NCBI GenBank assembly: GCA_021775965.1
Contig: JAJFGV010000036.1
Location: 1-38,313 of the forward strand
Direction: 5' to 3'
DNA from: Alphaproteobacteria bacterium
GTDB lineage: Bacteria > Pseudomonadota > Alphaproteobacteria > Micavibrionales > Micavibrionaceae
Length of the DNA: 38,313 nt
Part shown: positions 1-8,140 of the stretch, piece after piece
How the letters are laid out: each line of letters starts with the position of its first letter
Numbering within the stretch: position 1 is the stretch's first letter
Notes under the pieces: generated by a model
What the model was told of the DNA's origin: nothing
Seen by the model: only the letters and a program-made list of their open reading frames with translations
Databases searched by the model: none
Position numbers and translations under genes: made by a program

Positions 1-139
1 GGTGATGCCGGGTGATAACATCAACAATATCGAAGTGACACTCATCGCACCAATCGCGATGACCGAAGGCCTCAGATTTGCGATCCGCGAAGGCGGACGG
101 ACTGTTGGCGCCGGCGTTGTTTCCAAGATTATTGAATAG
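1..139 (+). CDS. tuf: Elongation factor Tu, 3' end (partial)
   Basis: Only the last 45 codons or so are in the window. They read as the C-terminal barrel of EF-Tu: a GDN turn, then [20 protein letters not shown] and the terminal [11 protein letters not shown] before a TAG stop. EF-Tu carries aminoacyl-tRNA to the ribosome as a GTP complex in the cytoplasm. The gene is followed at once by a rho-independent terminator and not by rpsJ, so this is not the str-operon arrangement. It is probably the tuf copy that in many alphaproteobacteria precedes tRNA-Trp and secE-nusG. The identity is secure; the 5' end lies outside the window. Confidence 0.97.
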   Translation, partial: VMPGDNINNIEVTLIAPIAMTEGLRFAIREGGRTVGAGVVSKIIE

Positions 140-164
140 GGAATCGAGTTATATAAATTTTTTC

Positions 165-195
165 AAAAGCCCTGCAAGCTAGCGGGGCTTTTTTA
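165..195 (+). terminator. Rho-independent terminator of tuf
   Basis: AAAAGCCC (165-172) pairs with GGGCTTTT (185-192), and a T-run continues to 194. It lies 26 bases after the tuf stop codon and separates tuf from the next gene. Confidence 0.9.
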
Positions 196-217
196 TCGCC
201 CTCTATAAAGTGTGCTG

Positions 218-226
218 TGCTAAACT
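218..226 (+). promoter_or_regulatory. Extended -10 promoter placed for leaderless transcription
   Basis: TGC-TAAACT is an extended -10 element (TG at 218-219, hexamer at 221-226). Only six bases separate the hexamer from the ATG at 233, so the expected start site falls on the start codon. No clear -35 box and no Shine-Dalgarno sequence are visible. Confidence 0.4.
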
Positions 227-232
227 GAAAAA

Positions 233-961
233 ATGATACGGGTTATATACATTGTTTTTTCTATCGCTATTGTGTTGGCATCTCAGGTTGCCGTGGCGCA
301 GGAGGAGCGTAGCAGGCCGAAGCTGGAGTATCTTCACGATACGCGCAGTTACATCCACAATCCACAATACCAGGGCATGGTCAGGCGGGCTTTTAAATAT
401 CAGCCGGACGATTTTCGTTTTCAACGTTTTCGTGCCCACTACAGTGGGACGAGTTGGTATGATCCGGTTGCCGACAAGGTGCGTGATGACATGCTGAATC
501 ATGCCTATAATATATTGTATAATAAAAATCCGAGGATCGTTCAGGAATCGAAAGAACATTATAAGAAAATTGTAGGTGATCATCTGGCTAGTGTTGGTGT
601 GGTGGTTGAAGCCTTGGCGCTGGCTCGTGCAGATAAGCGTTTTGGCGACCCGGAATTTTTTCGTTGGATGAGTAGCGGATTGATGGGAGTGGTTTTGAAT
701 TCCGGGGACGGCAAGACGCTGGCTACTTCGTATCATGTTAACACGGCTGATGAAGAGATATTTTTAATTCGTCATCTTAATTTAAAACTGATTAAGACAG
801 ATTCACGGCATATTGGGCATATATATTACAATATGCATTTGGTTCACGATTTTACGAGTGATGAGGAATTTACATTGTTTGTTGATGTTTCGCGTCCTTT
901 TTCAAAGATGGAAAAAGAAGCAAACAAATCAAATTACGGGCTTGATATATTGCGGCAGTAA
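233..961 (+). CDS. Secreted DUF4919-like protein
   Basis: This is a 242-residue protein with a signal peptide (hydrophobic residues about 4-17, likely cleavage after AVA near residue 22). The rest resembles the DUF4919 family, known mostly from Bacteroidota. It has an RFxRAHYSGTSWYDP segment near residues 63-76, a helical middle with NPRIVQESKEHY, a GDGKTLATSYHVNTADEE strand region, and a terminal strand ending in FVDVSRPF. No catalytic motif is evident and the function is unknown. It should be exported to the periplasm or beyond. It is a single gene between the tuf terminator and convergent recQ, and is AT-richer than the housekeeping genes. The family call rests on pattern recognition, not a search. 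The start is fixed by the signal peptide, although no ribosome binding site is seen. Confidence 0.7.
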   Translation: MIRVIYIVFSIAIVLASQVAVAQEERSRPKLEYLHDTRSYIHNPQYQGMVRRAFKYQPDDFRFQRFRAHYSGTSWYDPVADKVRDDMLNHAYNILYNKNPRIVQESKEHYKKIVGDHLASVGVVVEALALARADKRFGDPEFFRWMSSGLMGVVLNSGDGKTLATSYHVNTADEEIFLIRHLNLKLIKTDSRHIGHIYYNMHLVHDFTSDEEFTLFVDVSRPFSKMEKEANKSNYGLDILRQ

Positions 962-983
962 TTCTGGCGTTAAGCATTTCTGC

Positions 984-2828
984 TTACCCACCAATTGCAT
1001 TCAAAAACATTTGCCCGTATTTCTTTAACTTAGACTGACCAACGCCAGGCACGCCGCTCATGGCCATAAGGCTTGTAGGTTTGCGCAAAACCATATCAAT
1101 CAGCGTTTTATCATGAAACACCACATAAGGCGGGATATTGTGTTCCTTGGCAATACTCATCCGCAGGGCTTTTAACGCGGCGAACAAGGCCCGGTCGGAT
1201 TCGCTTTCAAGGCTAAGCGCCGGGTCCGCTTTCTTGCTCCGCTTGGCTCTACTTGTACTGCCCTCAATAGTTTTTGGATCTAGCCGCAGTTGCAGTTCAG
1301 GCCTTGCCCGCAGAAAATCCGCGCCCTCTTGTGTAACCTTTATCCCACCATGTGCGTCCATATCGACGAATAAGTACCCGCGCGCGACAAGCTGACGGAT
1401 CAGGATTTGCCATTCTTTTGCGGAATGCTCTAGGCCAATACCAAACGTACTGAGCGCTCCATGGCCATTTTTTTCAATGCGCTCGTTACTGTTCCCAAGC
1501 AGGACATTAATCACATAACCGCCGCCAAACATTTGCCCCGTACGCAAAACACAAGAGAGCAGTTTTTGCGCTGCGATCGAGCCGTCAAACGTTTCAGGCG
1601 GATTTATGCAGGTATCGCAATTCCCACACGGCTCACCACTATCATCGAAATAATGCAGCAAAATCTGGCGACGGCATGTCGCGCTTTCGCAATACCCCAA
1701 AAATGCAGTCAGTTTTTGCCGCTGTATGCGTTTTTGTTCTTCCGGCGCATCCGATCCTTCTATCATCTGACGTTGTAGAGTCAGGTCTTGCAGGCCGTAA
1801 ACCATCCATGCAACGGCAGGCAGACCATCACGCCCCGCCCTGCCGGTTTCCTGATAATAGGCTTCGATATTTTTCGGTAAATCCATATGCGCAACAAAGC
1901 GGACATCGGGCTTGTTAATCCCCATCCCAAAAGCAATGGTCGCGACGATAATAACGCCCTCTTCTTTTAAGAAGCGTTCCTGATTGCGCGCTCTAACATC
2001 TTTGTCCAAACGAGCATGGTATGGCAGGGCATTGTACCCTTCCCCGGCCAGCCACTTCGCCGTCTCCTCTACTTTTTTGCGCGAGAGGCAATAGACAATT
2101 CCGCTTTCCTCTTCGTCTTTTCCTGCATCGCGGGCTTTCAAAAACCGTAACAATTGCGTGCGCGGGTTGTTCTTAATCGCCACCTCATAGGCAATATTCG
2201 GACGGTCGAATCCGGCAACATAGAGCTTGGGCAACGCCAGCCGCTCGACAATATCCTTGCGCGTCGGTGTATCCGCCGTGGCGGTCACGGCAATGCAAGG
2301 TGCATTCGGATAGCGCGTTCGCAGCAGCGAGACTTGGCGGTATTCAGGGCGGAAATCATGGCCCCATTGCGAGATACAATGCGCCTCATCAATCGCAAAC
2401 AGGGCGATCTTGATATCATCCAGAATATCCAAAAAAGTATCATTGACAAGGCGTTCCGGCGCAACATAGACCAGATCGAGATTGCCACAACGCAAATCAC
2501 TGAGCACTTTTTGCAGCTCTGGATACTCAAGGCCGGAATGAATGGCTGCGGCCTTAACGCCCGCTTCACGCAACGCTGCGACCTGATCTTGCATCAGCGC
2601 AATCAGCGGCGAGACGATAATGCCTGTGCCAGATCTGCAAATGGAGGGAATTTGATAGCAGAGCGACTTTCCGCTGCCCGTTGGCATTAAAACGCCGCAG
2701 CTGTTGCCCGCCATAACATCATCTATAATTTGTTCCTGCTCACCGCGAAACGCATCGTAGCCAAAGACCGAAGATAAAATATCGCGCGGCGTCGTGGAAG
2801 TTATATCTGTAGCGGCGAAATTATGCAT
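984..2828 (-). CDS. recQ: ATP-dependent DNA helicase RecQ
   Basis: This 614-residue protein is a 3'-5' superfamily 2 helicase acting in recombination and stalled-fork repair. The sequence shows the full RecQ layout. Walker A is PTGSGKS (about residues 49-55) and the DEAH box is at 147-150, followed by the RecQ-specific loop HCISQWGHDFRPEYR. The motif VI stretch QETGRAGRDG is near residue 330. A zinc-binding segment with four Cys (CESATC, then PCGNCDTC) follows, then a winged-helix region and a C-terminal HRDC domain with the GVPGVGQSKLKKYG hairpin. The length is normal for the family. The gene is convergent with the upstream secreted-protein gene and has no operon partner. Identity is very secure; the start at MHNFAATD is the only reasonable one, though its ribosome binding site is weak. 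Confidence 0.97.
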   Translation of the reverse strand: MHNFAATDITSTTPRDILSSVFGYDAFRGEQEQIIDDVMAGNSCGVLMPTGSGKSLCYQIPSICRSGTGIIVSPLIALMQDQVAALREAGVKAAAIHSGLEYPELQKVLSDLRCGNLDLVYVAPERLVNDTFLDILDDIKIALFAIDEAHCISQWGHDFRPEYRQVSLLRTRYPNAPCIAVTATADTPTRKDIVERLALPKLYVAGFDRPNIAYEVAIKNNPRTQLLRFLKARDAGKDEEESGIVYCLSRKKVEETAKWLAGEGYNALPYHARLDKDVRARNQERFLKEEGVIIVATIAFGMGINKPDVRFVAHMDLPKNIEAYYQETGRAGRDGLPAVAWMVYGLQDLTLQRQMIEGSDAPEEQKRIQRQKLTAFLGYCESATCRRQILLHYFDDSGEPCGNCDTCINPPETFDGSIAAQKLLSCVLRTGQMFGGGYVINVLLGNSNERIEKNGHGALSTFGIGLEHSAKEWQILIRQLVARGYLFVDMDAHGGIKVTQEGADFLRARPELQLRLDPKTIEGSTSRAKRSKKADPALSLESESDRALFAALKALRMSIAKEHNIPPYVVFHDKTLIDMVLRKPTSLMAMSGVPGVGQSKLKKYGQMFLNAIGG

Positions 2829-3057
2829 AGTCTAAACATAAGGGAGCGGTTGCAAAGAAGCTAACCCCAAATAAAAACCTGAACCAAGCAATATTAACAT
2901 TCATGCTGGTAAGCGATTATGCCTTAGACGTTGTTTCCTGGGGTTGAACCAACAAAGTTTGGCGTACGAATGCAGGGCGGTTGTATGAATTGGGCATTAT
3001 TCTTAGTGTACCGACAGATTATTTCTTTTATGACTATAAAATGAAGCGGACAAACAC

Positions 3058-3086
3058 TTGCCATTTTCTTTAAGAAACAGTAACAA
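3058..3086 (+). promoter_or_regulatory. Possible promoter of tRNA-Trp
   Basis: TTGCCA (3058-3063), a 17-base spacer and TAACAA (3081-3086) lie about 25 bases before the mature 5' end of the tRNA. The -35 box is good and the -10 box fair. It is supported by position only. Confidence 0.4.
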
Positions 3087-3109
3087 TAACCACGCCTTAA
3101 CAGGCTTTT

Positions 3110-3185
3110 AGGGGTATAGCTCAGTTGGTAGAGCGACGGTCTCCAAAACCGTAGGTCTGGAGTTCGAGTCTCCATGCCCCTGCCA
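3110..3185 (+). tRNA. trnW: tRNA-Trp (anticodon CCA)
   Basis: A complete 76-base cloverleaf. The acceptor arm AGGGGTA pairs with TGCCCCT, the D stem is GCTC/GAGC, the anticodon stem is ACGGT/ACCGT around loop CTCCAAA, and the T stem is TGGAG/CTCCA with loop TTCGAGT. The discriminator is G and the CCA end is encoded. Anticodon CCA reads UGG (Trp). In many alphaproteobacteria this tRNA lies directly between tuf and secE-nusG. Here recQ and another gene separate it from tuf, and secE/nusG are not in the window. Confidence 0.98.
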
Positions 3186-3412
3186 CTTTCCAGAGATTTA
3201 GCCTTGCAGGGCACACTGGCGGCACACTTTCTAATCACACATCACAGCAAGCTACAATCGGTCAGAAATGATGCGATTTCGGACTTTTGTGTGCCGTGAG
3301 TGTGCCTTGGTGGAATAAAATACATTCAAATGTATACGCCGGAAGGCATTAAAACCTGATCGGCAATACGAGAGGTTATTGTAACTGTTAAGCCGGCTCC
3401 CGGTTATACTTC
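3186..3412. repeat. GGCACACT repeat patch behind tRNA-Trp; possible relic attachment site
   Basis: This gene-free stretch directly follows the tRNA 3' end. It holds GGCACACT twice in direct orientation (3210-3217 and 3221-3228), its exact inverse AGTGTGCC at 3299-3306, and a near copy TGTGTGCC at 3288-3295. Clustered short direct and inverted repeats next to a tRNA 3' end resemble arm-type binding sites of tyrosine recombinases that integrate at tRNA genes. No integrase gene or second copy of the tRNA 3' end was found in the window, so this is at best a relic or one end of an island. Confidence 0.45.
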
Positions 3413-4828
3413 TTATGATGCAGACAACTTGCGTATAATTGGCAACAGGGTGTCAAGCGGGTCAGCTGTGGTGGCTTGCTGCACAGTTGCGGTTTGATCG
3501 GTCGGTAAGCGTGGCAGGCGGGAAACGATAATGCGGGCTTTCTTTATTTTTTTTTCAATATCGGCACATAGTTTTTCTCCTGCCTCCTTGGACATTATAT
3601 ACTCTTCCATGCTAGGTGGTTTCTCGTCGATAGCTATAGATGATGGATAAAAGACGCTAACACCCTTCGGACGGAGCTTAAGACAGGATTTGACAAGACG
3701 CTGGAACCCCTCAACATAAAAGGCATTAAACTCATCGAATAAATTCTGCGAGAATACCTTCGGTTTTCCGCGAAAGATCGCAGGCGTCGCAAAGTAATAG
3801 ATATCCGTCGGTGCATCAGCAAGAGCGGAGAGTTGCTGGTCGGCATCCTGAAGCGCGTCATAAGGGATGATCTGGCAGCGGCCACCGCAAGCGGTGATAT
3901 CGTCTGCCACGATTTTAGCCGCCGCCTCACCTACATTATAGGTTATGATAACGTTACCGCCACCGGCAGCGATGATTTTCGCTGTTAATTCCCCCAGTCC
4001 GCGCGAGCCGCCGACGATCAGCGCTGTCACGTTCGTAAATTCATTGTGGTCTACCAACGGCGCTATGGTTTCAAACGCCGTCTGCACCACGGGCGGATGT
4101 CGTGCAAAAGTTTCTAAAGATCCCGATAGTCCGCTAGCGAATATTTCCAGCTGTACCAGTCGAAAACGCCGATCAATTTTTTTCACCCTGAATGACATCT
4201 TGTCGACAATTTTTTCAGGTTTACACAAAGAAAGTGAAAGCCCTGCATAAAGTGAATACAATCCGGGAAGGATCATGCCTACAAGCAAAGTTGTGCTACC
4301 GAGTGTGGCGATACGATGGGCCCCAAGCAGACGCGTAGCATGGGGAAATGCTCGTTCCATATCTTCCGGTTCGCTGACAAAAGCAAGAGTGCCCGATTGA
4401 TCTGTTATGTCTTCGAGCATTTGGTCCAGAGGTTTTTCTGGGGGCAGTATCAGTTTATAATCCGGTAAGGCAGAGGCAGAGACAACCGGACCAAATACGA
4501 TATGTAGAGAAAGCGTTGCGATACCATCCACCATAACTGCAGCGCGTAAAGAAGAGGAATCCTGCTGTGTTGTCATTGCCTCTACCTGATCCCCGACATA
4601 GATCATGCGGATGAAACGGACTTTTATAGTTGCAATGGAGGGAAGGTCAGGGTGGCTCTCTGCGAGGGTGTCCAGAAGCCATAACAGGGCATGAATACCA
4701 TGTACAACCGGTGCCCCGGCTTGTGTGCGCCGCGCCGCCAGAGGGTCAATATGTATCGGGTTAAAATCGCCCGTCAGTGCAGCAAACTTCAACTGGTCGT
4801 CAGGTGTGAAGGTGTAATTATTTTTCAT
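3413..4828 (-). CDS. Double-hotdog (MaoC-like) hydratase / SDR ketoreductase fusion
   Basis: A 471-residue protein with three parts. Residues 1 to about 115 form a MaoC-type hotdog domain with the hydratase signature GDFNPIHIDPLAARR (Asp, Asn and His of R-specific enoyl hydratases) and the following GAPVVHGIHAL helix. Residues about 120-260 look like a second, degenerate hotdog, including PGLYSLYAGLSLSL. The rest is a short-chain dehydrogenase with nucleotide loop GGSRGLG, a Ser in PSSIAI and catalytic pair Y-IMS-K. It may reduce and (de)hydrate a 3-oxo/3-hydroxyacyl group on a carrier protein or CoA. It is divergent from the FkbH-like gene with 82 bases between the start codons, which suggests shared control. 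No Shine-Dalgarno is visible before the ATG. The domain calls are firm; the substrate is unknown. Confidence 0.88.
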   Translation of the reverse strand: MKNNYTFTPDDQLKFAALTGDFNPIHIDPLAARRTQAGAPVVHGIHALLWLLDTLAESHPDLPSIATIKVRFIRMIYVGDQVEAMTTQQDSSSLRAAVMVDGIATLSLHIVFGPVVSASALPDYKLILPPEKPLDQMLEDITDQSGTLAFVSEPEDMERAFPHATRLLGAHRIATLGSTTLLVGMILPGLYSLYAGLSLSLCKPEKIVDKMSFRVKKIDRRFRLVQLEIFASGLSGSLETFARHPPVVQTAFETIAPLVDHNEFTNVTALIVGGSRGLGELTAKIIAAGGGNVIITYNVGEAAAKIVADDITACGGRCQIIPYDALQDADQQLSALADAPTDIYYFATPAIFRGKPKVFSQNLFDEFNAFYVEGFQRLVKSCLKLRPKGVSVFYPSSIAIDEKPPSMEEYIMSKEAGEKLCADIEKKIKKARIIVSRLPRLPTDQTATVQQATTADPLDTLLPIIRKLSAS

Positions 4829-4851
4829 ATACTTTATAGGCTTGTTTGCTT

Positions 4852-4881
4852 TTGCAAGAAGTGATTAACATTTTCTACTAT
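4852..4881 (+). promoter_or_regulatory. Possible promoter of the fkbH-like operon
   Basis: TTGCAA (4852-4857), an 18-base spacer and TACTAT (4876-4881) lie in the 82-base divergent gap, 29 bases before the ATG at 4911. TTGCAA is self-complementary. Weak to moderate match. Confidence 0.4.
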
Positions 4882-4910
4882 CTCCTTTGTGAGTTTGCTA
4901 CAAAAAGAAC

Positions 4911-6800
4911 ATGAAAAAACAAGAATGGTATAATCTCTCCTGGTTGCCTGCGGCGCCAGATGATTTCCTGCAGCGCTGCAGCGGCTTGCAATCGAATGAT
5001 GCTGCCGCATTGCAGGCGCTCGCCATGCATGCTCTTAGTGATATCCAATTACACAAACTGAGCAAGCAATGCGAAGCCTTTTCAGAGGTGCCGAAAGGTT
5101 TGCAGCCCTTAAAGCTTGGCATCATCGGCAATGCCAACAGCGATTTTCTCAAAGCGGCGCTGAAAAGCAGTGCACTGCGCCATGGCCTGTGGCTGGATGT
5201 GGAGATGGGCAGCATGGGCCAGACGGTGGTCGCTGTGCTCGATCCAAATTCGAATATTGCAGCTTTTAAACCAGACGTCGTTGTTTTAGCGCTAACATGG
5301 CAAATTTGGTCACAAACAATACTGGTTGGTCATGAAAAGGAGGCGGTGGCGGCTATTGAAAATCTTGAGAACGATATTCGGTTGATGGCGGACACACTTA
5401 AAAAACAAGATACAACATTTATAATTCAGACGATGCCACAGGCGCCGATAAGCCTTTTTGGAAGCTTAGACCGCCGCGTGGTCGGAACATTGCGCCGCCT
5501 CATTGATGATTATAATGCTATGGTCTGGGCCTCCGGGCTCCCCGTGATCGATGTTGCTGCGCTGGCGGAGTTGGTAGGTCTGGCGACGTGGCACGATGCA
5601 GGTCAGTGGCATTGGGCAAAACTGCCTTTCTCCCAAAACCTGATTCCGCTTTATGCTGACCACGTGACACGCACTCTCGGTGCGTTGCGCGGGCGCAGTC
5701 GTAAATGTTTAGTACTGGACCTTGATAACACCCTTTGGGGTGGTGTTATTGGTGACGATGGCGTCGAGGGTATTTCTTTGGGGCAAGGCAGCCCACGTGG
5801 AGAAGCGCACCTCGCGATTCAACATATGGCATTGGCCTTGCGAGAACGTGGCATTCTTCTGGCTGTTTGTTCTAAAAACGAAGATGCCACTGCCCGTCTT
5901 CCTTTTGTTGATCATCCTGAACAAATTTTAAAAGAGTCTCACATAGCCGTATTTCAGGCAAACTGGAAAGATAAAGCCAGCAATCTCGAAGCGATTGCCA
6001 AAGCACTCGATCTAACGCCCGATGCACTGGTATTTCTTGATGATAATCCAGCGGAACGTGAAATGGTCCGCCGTGAGTTGCCGGCGGTTGCCGTGCCGGA
6101 AGTGCCGGATACAGAACCAGCCTTGTGGCCGCAGATCTTAAGCGCTGCCGGCTATTTTGAAGCGGTCAGTTTCATGGAATCTGATATGGCTCGCGCCGGG
6201 CAATATGTTGCGAATGTAAAGCGCAAAAGCTTGAAGGTCGAAAGCCGTAATATTGATGATTATCTTGCGGCGATGGCGATGGAAATGAAAATCACATCTT
6301 TTGGCCCAAACGTTCGGCCTCGCGTGGCGCAGCTCATTAACCGTTCCAACCAATATAACCTGACCAGTCGTCGTTACACCGAAAATCAAGTGGAGGCTAT
6401 CGAAAACGATCCTGCCGCGTTTTGTTTTTCCGCACGTTTGCAAGATCGGTTTGGCGATAACGGTATTATCAGCGTTGTGATTTGTAAGGAGGTGGATAAC
6501 GAATGGTATATCGACACATGGCTCATGAGTTGCCGGGTGCTGGGACGTCGTGTTGAGCACACCTTACTGAATTACATCGCGACAGAGGCAAGGGCTGCAG
6601 GGAAAAACACACTAAAAGGTCATTACATAGCCACTGCGAAAAACGGTCTCGTGAAAGAACATTACAAAAATCTTGGGTTCAAATCAACGGAGGCAAAAAC
6701 ATCAGATGAATCATTCTGGCATCTTGATCTGGAGAGTTTTACACCTTTCGATGCCCCAATCGTTCTTACATCTCAGGAACTGCAGAAAAAGAAAGCCTGA
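4911..6800 (+). CDS. FkbH-like HAD/GNAT protein (glyceryl-ACP forming type)
   Basis: A 629-residue protein of the FkbH family. Residues 1 to about 260 form the N-terminal SGNH-like region usual in long family members. A HAD domain starts at LVLDLDNTLWGGVIGDDG, with the nucleophile and acid/base Asp at 270 and 272 and a later FLDDNPAER motif. The C-terminal part (about 450-629) is acyltransferase-like with RSNQYNLTSRRYTE and a terminal HYIATAKNGLVKEHYKNLGF. Characterised FkbH-type enzymes take 1,3-bisphosphoglycerate, remove a phosphate and load the glyceryl group onto an acyl carrier protein. The next gene is a carrier protein, which fits. It is the first gene of a plus-strand set ending at 10777. 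The exact acyl group is an inference. Confidence 0.9.
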   Translation: MKKQEWYNLSWLPAAPDDFLQRCSGLQSNDAAALQALAMHALSDIQLHKLSKQCEAFSEVPKGLQPLKLGIIGNANSDFLKAALKSSALRHGLWLDVEMGSMGQTVVAVLDPNSNIAAFKPDVVVLALTWQIWSQTILVGHEKEAVAAIENLENDIRLMADTLKKQDTTFIIQTMPQAPISLFGSLDRRVVGTLRRLIDDYNAMVWASGLPVIDVAALAELVGLATWHDAGQWHWAKLPFSQNLIPLYADHVTRTLGALRGRSRKCLVLDLDNTLWGGVIGDDGVEGISLGQGSPRGEAHLAIQHMALALRERGILLAVCSKNEDATARLPFVDHPEQILKESHIAVFQANWKDKASNLEAIAKALDLTPDALVFLDDNPAEREMVRRELPAVAVPEVPDTEPALWPQILSAAGYFEAVSFMESDMARAGQYVANVKRKSLKVESRNIDDYLAAMAMEMKITSFGPNVRPRVAQLINRSNQYNLTSRRYTENQVEAIENDPAAFCFSARLQDRFGDNGIISVVICKEVDNEWYIDTWLMSCRVLGRRVEHTLLNYIATEARAAGKNTLKGHYIATAKNGLVKEHYKNLGFKSTEAKTSDESFWHLDLESFTPFDAPIVLTSQELQKKKA

Positions 6801-6916
6801 TTTCAGCCCGTAAGATATTCAAGGGGTAGCTTTAAGATTGCCATGAAATTTTTATTGGTTATTATAGGGCGCTTCATAATATTCAATGTATATGTAAGAT
6901 TTTAAAGGATTTATCC

Positions 6917-7168
6917 ATGGATACACAAAAACTTCAAACGATGCTACAGGATGTTTTTCGTGACGTTTTTGACAACAACACCATTGTCATAGACCGTAAC
7001 ACAAGCGCCGACGATATTGGTGAGTGGGATAGCTTCAATCATGTTCGTCTTATCATCGCGGCGGAAGAGGCGTTTAATGTTAGCCTGTCGACCGCCGATG
7101 TCGCTGACTTGCGTAATGTTGGAGAGCTTATAGATCTTATCGCGCGCCATACTAACAATCAAAATTAA
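6917..7168 (+). CDS. Acyl carrier protein
   Basis: An 83-residue four-helix carrier protein. The phosphopantetheine attachment site is Ser39 in GEWDSFNHVRLI, with the usual hydrophobic helix II after it and a C-terminal helix containing VGELIDLIARH. It is not the housekeeping AcpP, which carries DSLDTVE-like sequence and sits in the fab cluster. The WDSFNH form is typical of dedicated carriers paired with FkbH-like enzymes and of polysaccharide-modification clusters. A good ribosome binding site (AAAGGA) lies eight bases before the ATG. It is 116 bases after the FkbH-like gene and 12 bases before the methyltransferase gene. Confidence 0.93.
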   Translation: MDTQKLQTMLQDVFRDVFDNNTIVIDRNTSADDIGEWDSFNHVRLIIAAEEAFNVSLSTADVADLRNVGELIDLIARHTNNQN

Positions 7169-7180
7169 AAGGATATCGCC

Positions 7181-8140
7181 GTGACCGGATTGGCTGTCTT
7201 AAACGATCAAGAAAAATTTCCCTCTATCGCTGCGGTCGTTGCCGCGGTCATCAAGGAGTGGTCGGAACACGAAAAGTTTGTGCAAACATCTTTGGGCACA
7301 GCTGATGAAGATTACCTTTCACGGCTGGAAAATGTATCGGAAAATGTTCTGGTTCTAGCGGATGGAGAGCTTGACCGCTTTGCCGCTGATTATCGCTGGA
7401 CGTGCGGTATTTTGCGCGAAGAGCAGTTCTACTTTGCGCGCAACAAAGAGTATCGTCGATCCACCATTGCTGAAGCTATCCGTGATGTTTATGCGAATGG
7501 AGCTTATATGTCACGGTATATAAACGGGCTTTTGCTTTCGCAGGTCATTTGGCAAAACCATACGCAGGCGATGGATATATACCGCATGCGCTTTCTGCCA
7601 GGTAACAAAGATAACTATCATCATCTTGAAGTTGGCCCCGGCCATGGACTGTTCATGGTTTATGCGGCGGATGATCCGCGCTGCGCCAGTTTGGCTGCAT
7701 GGGATGTTAGTGTTTCAAGTCTTGAAAGCACACAGGACGCCCTGAAAAAAATGCATGTTGAGCGAACGGTTGATATGCTCGAGGCAGAAATATGCTCTAT
7801 TGTTCCGGCGCCTGATCAGTTCGACAGCATTATGTGTAGCGAGGTCTTGGAGCATACCGAGCAGCCGCAAAAGGCCCTGGATAATATGCTCAAGGCCTTG
7901 CGTCCCGGCGGGCGCCTGTTCCTTAATATTCCAGTGAATAGCCCCGCCCCTGATCACATTTATCTTTGGCGAAAGCCGGAAGAAATACGCAGCATGGTCG
8001 CGGCCTGCGGTTATGAGATAGAGGATTTTATCGAGATCCCGCCAACCGGCAAAACTCTGGAGCAAGCCTATAAACAAGGGATCGACATATCTTGTGTTGC
8101 TATCGCCCGCAAGCCTAATGGTAGTATGAGGACTGCATGA
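7181..8140 (+). CDS. Class I SAM-dependent methyltransferase
   Basis: A 319-residue protein that starts at GTG behind AAAGGAT. The first 140 residues are helical and match no domain I recognise. They are followed by a Rossmann methyltransferase fold: SAM loop EVGPGHG near residue 150, acidic strand end in AAWDVS, and the CSEVLEHTEQPQKAL and LRPGGRLFLNIPV segments typical of the UbiG/Methyltransf_11 type. Its position between the ACP and MBOAT genes suggests it methylates the carrier-bound acyl group, or the glycan that receives it. Methylation of a glyceryl-derived unit on ACP is known from methoxymalonyl-ACP biosynthesis, although the enzyme there is of a different type. Its stop overlaps the next start by four bases (ATGA), so translation is probably coupled. 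Confidence 0.88.
   Translation: MTGLAVLNDQEKFPSIAAVVAAVIKEWSEHEKFVQTSLGTADEDYLSRLENVSENVLVLADGELDRFAADYRWTCGILREEQFYFARNKEYRRSTIAEAIRDVYANGAYMSRYINGLLLSQVIWQNHTQAMDIYRMRFLPGNKDNYHHLEVGPGHGLFMVYAADDPRCASLAAWDVSVSSLESTQDALKKMHVERTVDMLEAEICSIVPAPDQFDSIMCSEVLEHTEQPQKALDNMLKALRPGGRLFLNIPVNSPAPDHIYLWRKPEEIRSMVAACGYEIEDFIEIPPTGKTLEQAYKQGIDISCVAIARKPNGSMRTA

Noticed and set aside
2924-3238. Reverse-strand 104-codon reading frame across the tRNA
   Set aside because: It is the antisense of tRNA-Trp; METRTPDLRFWRPSLYQLSY-type peptides are a well-known false product of tRNA regions.
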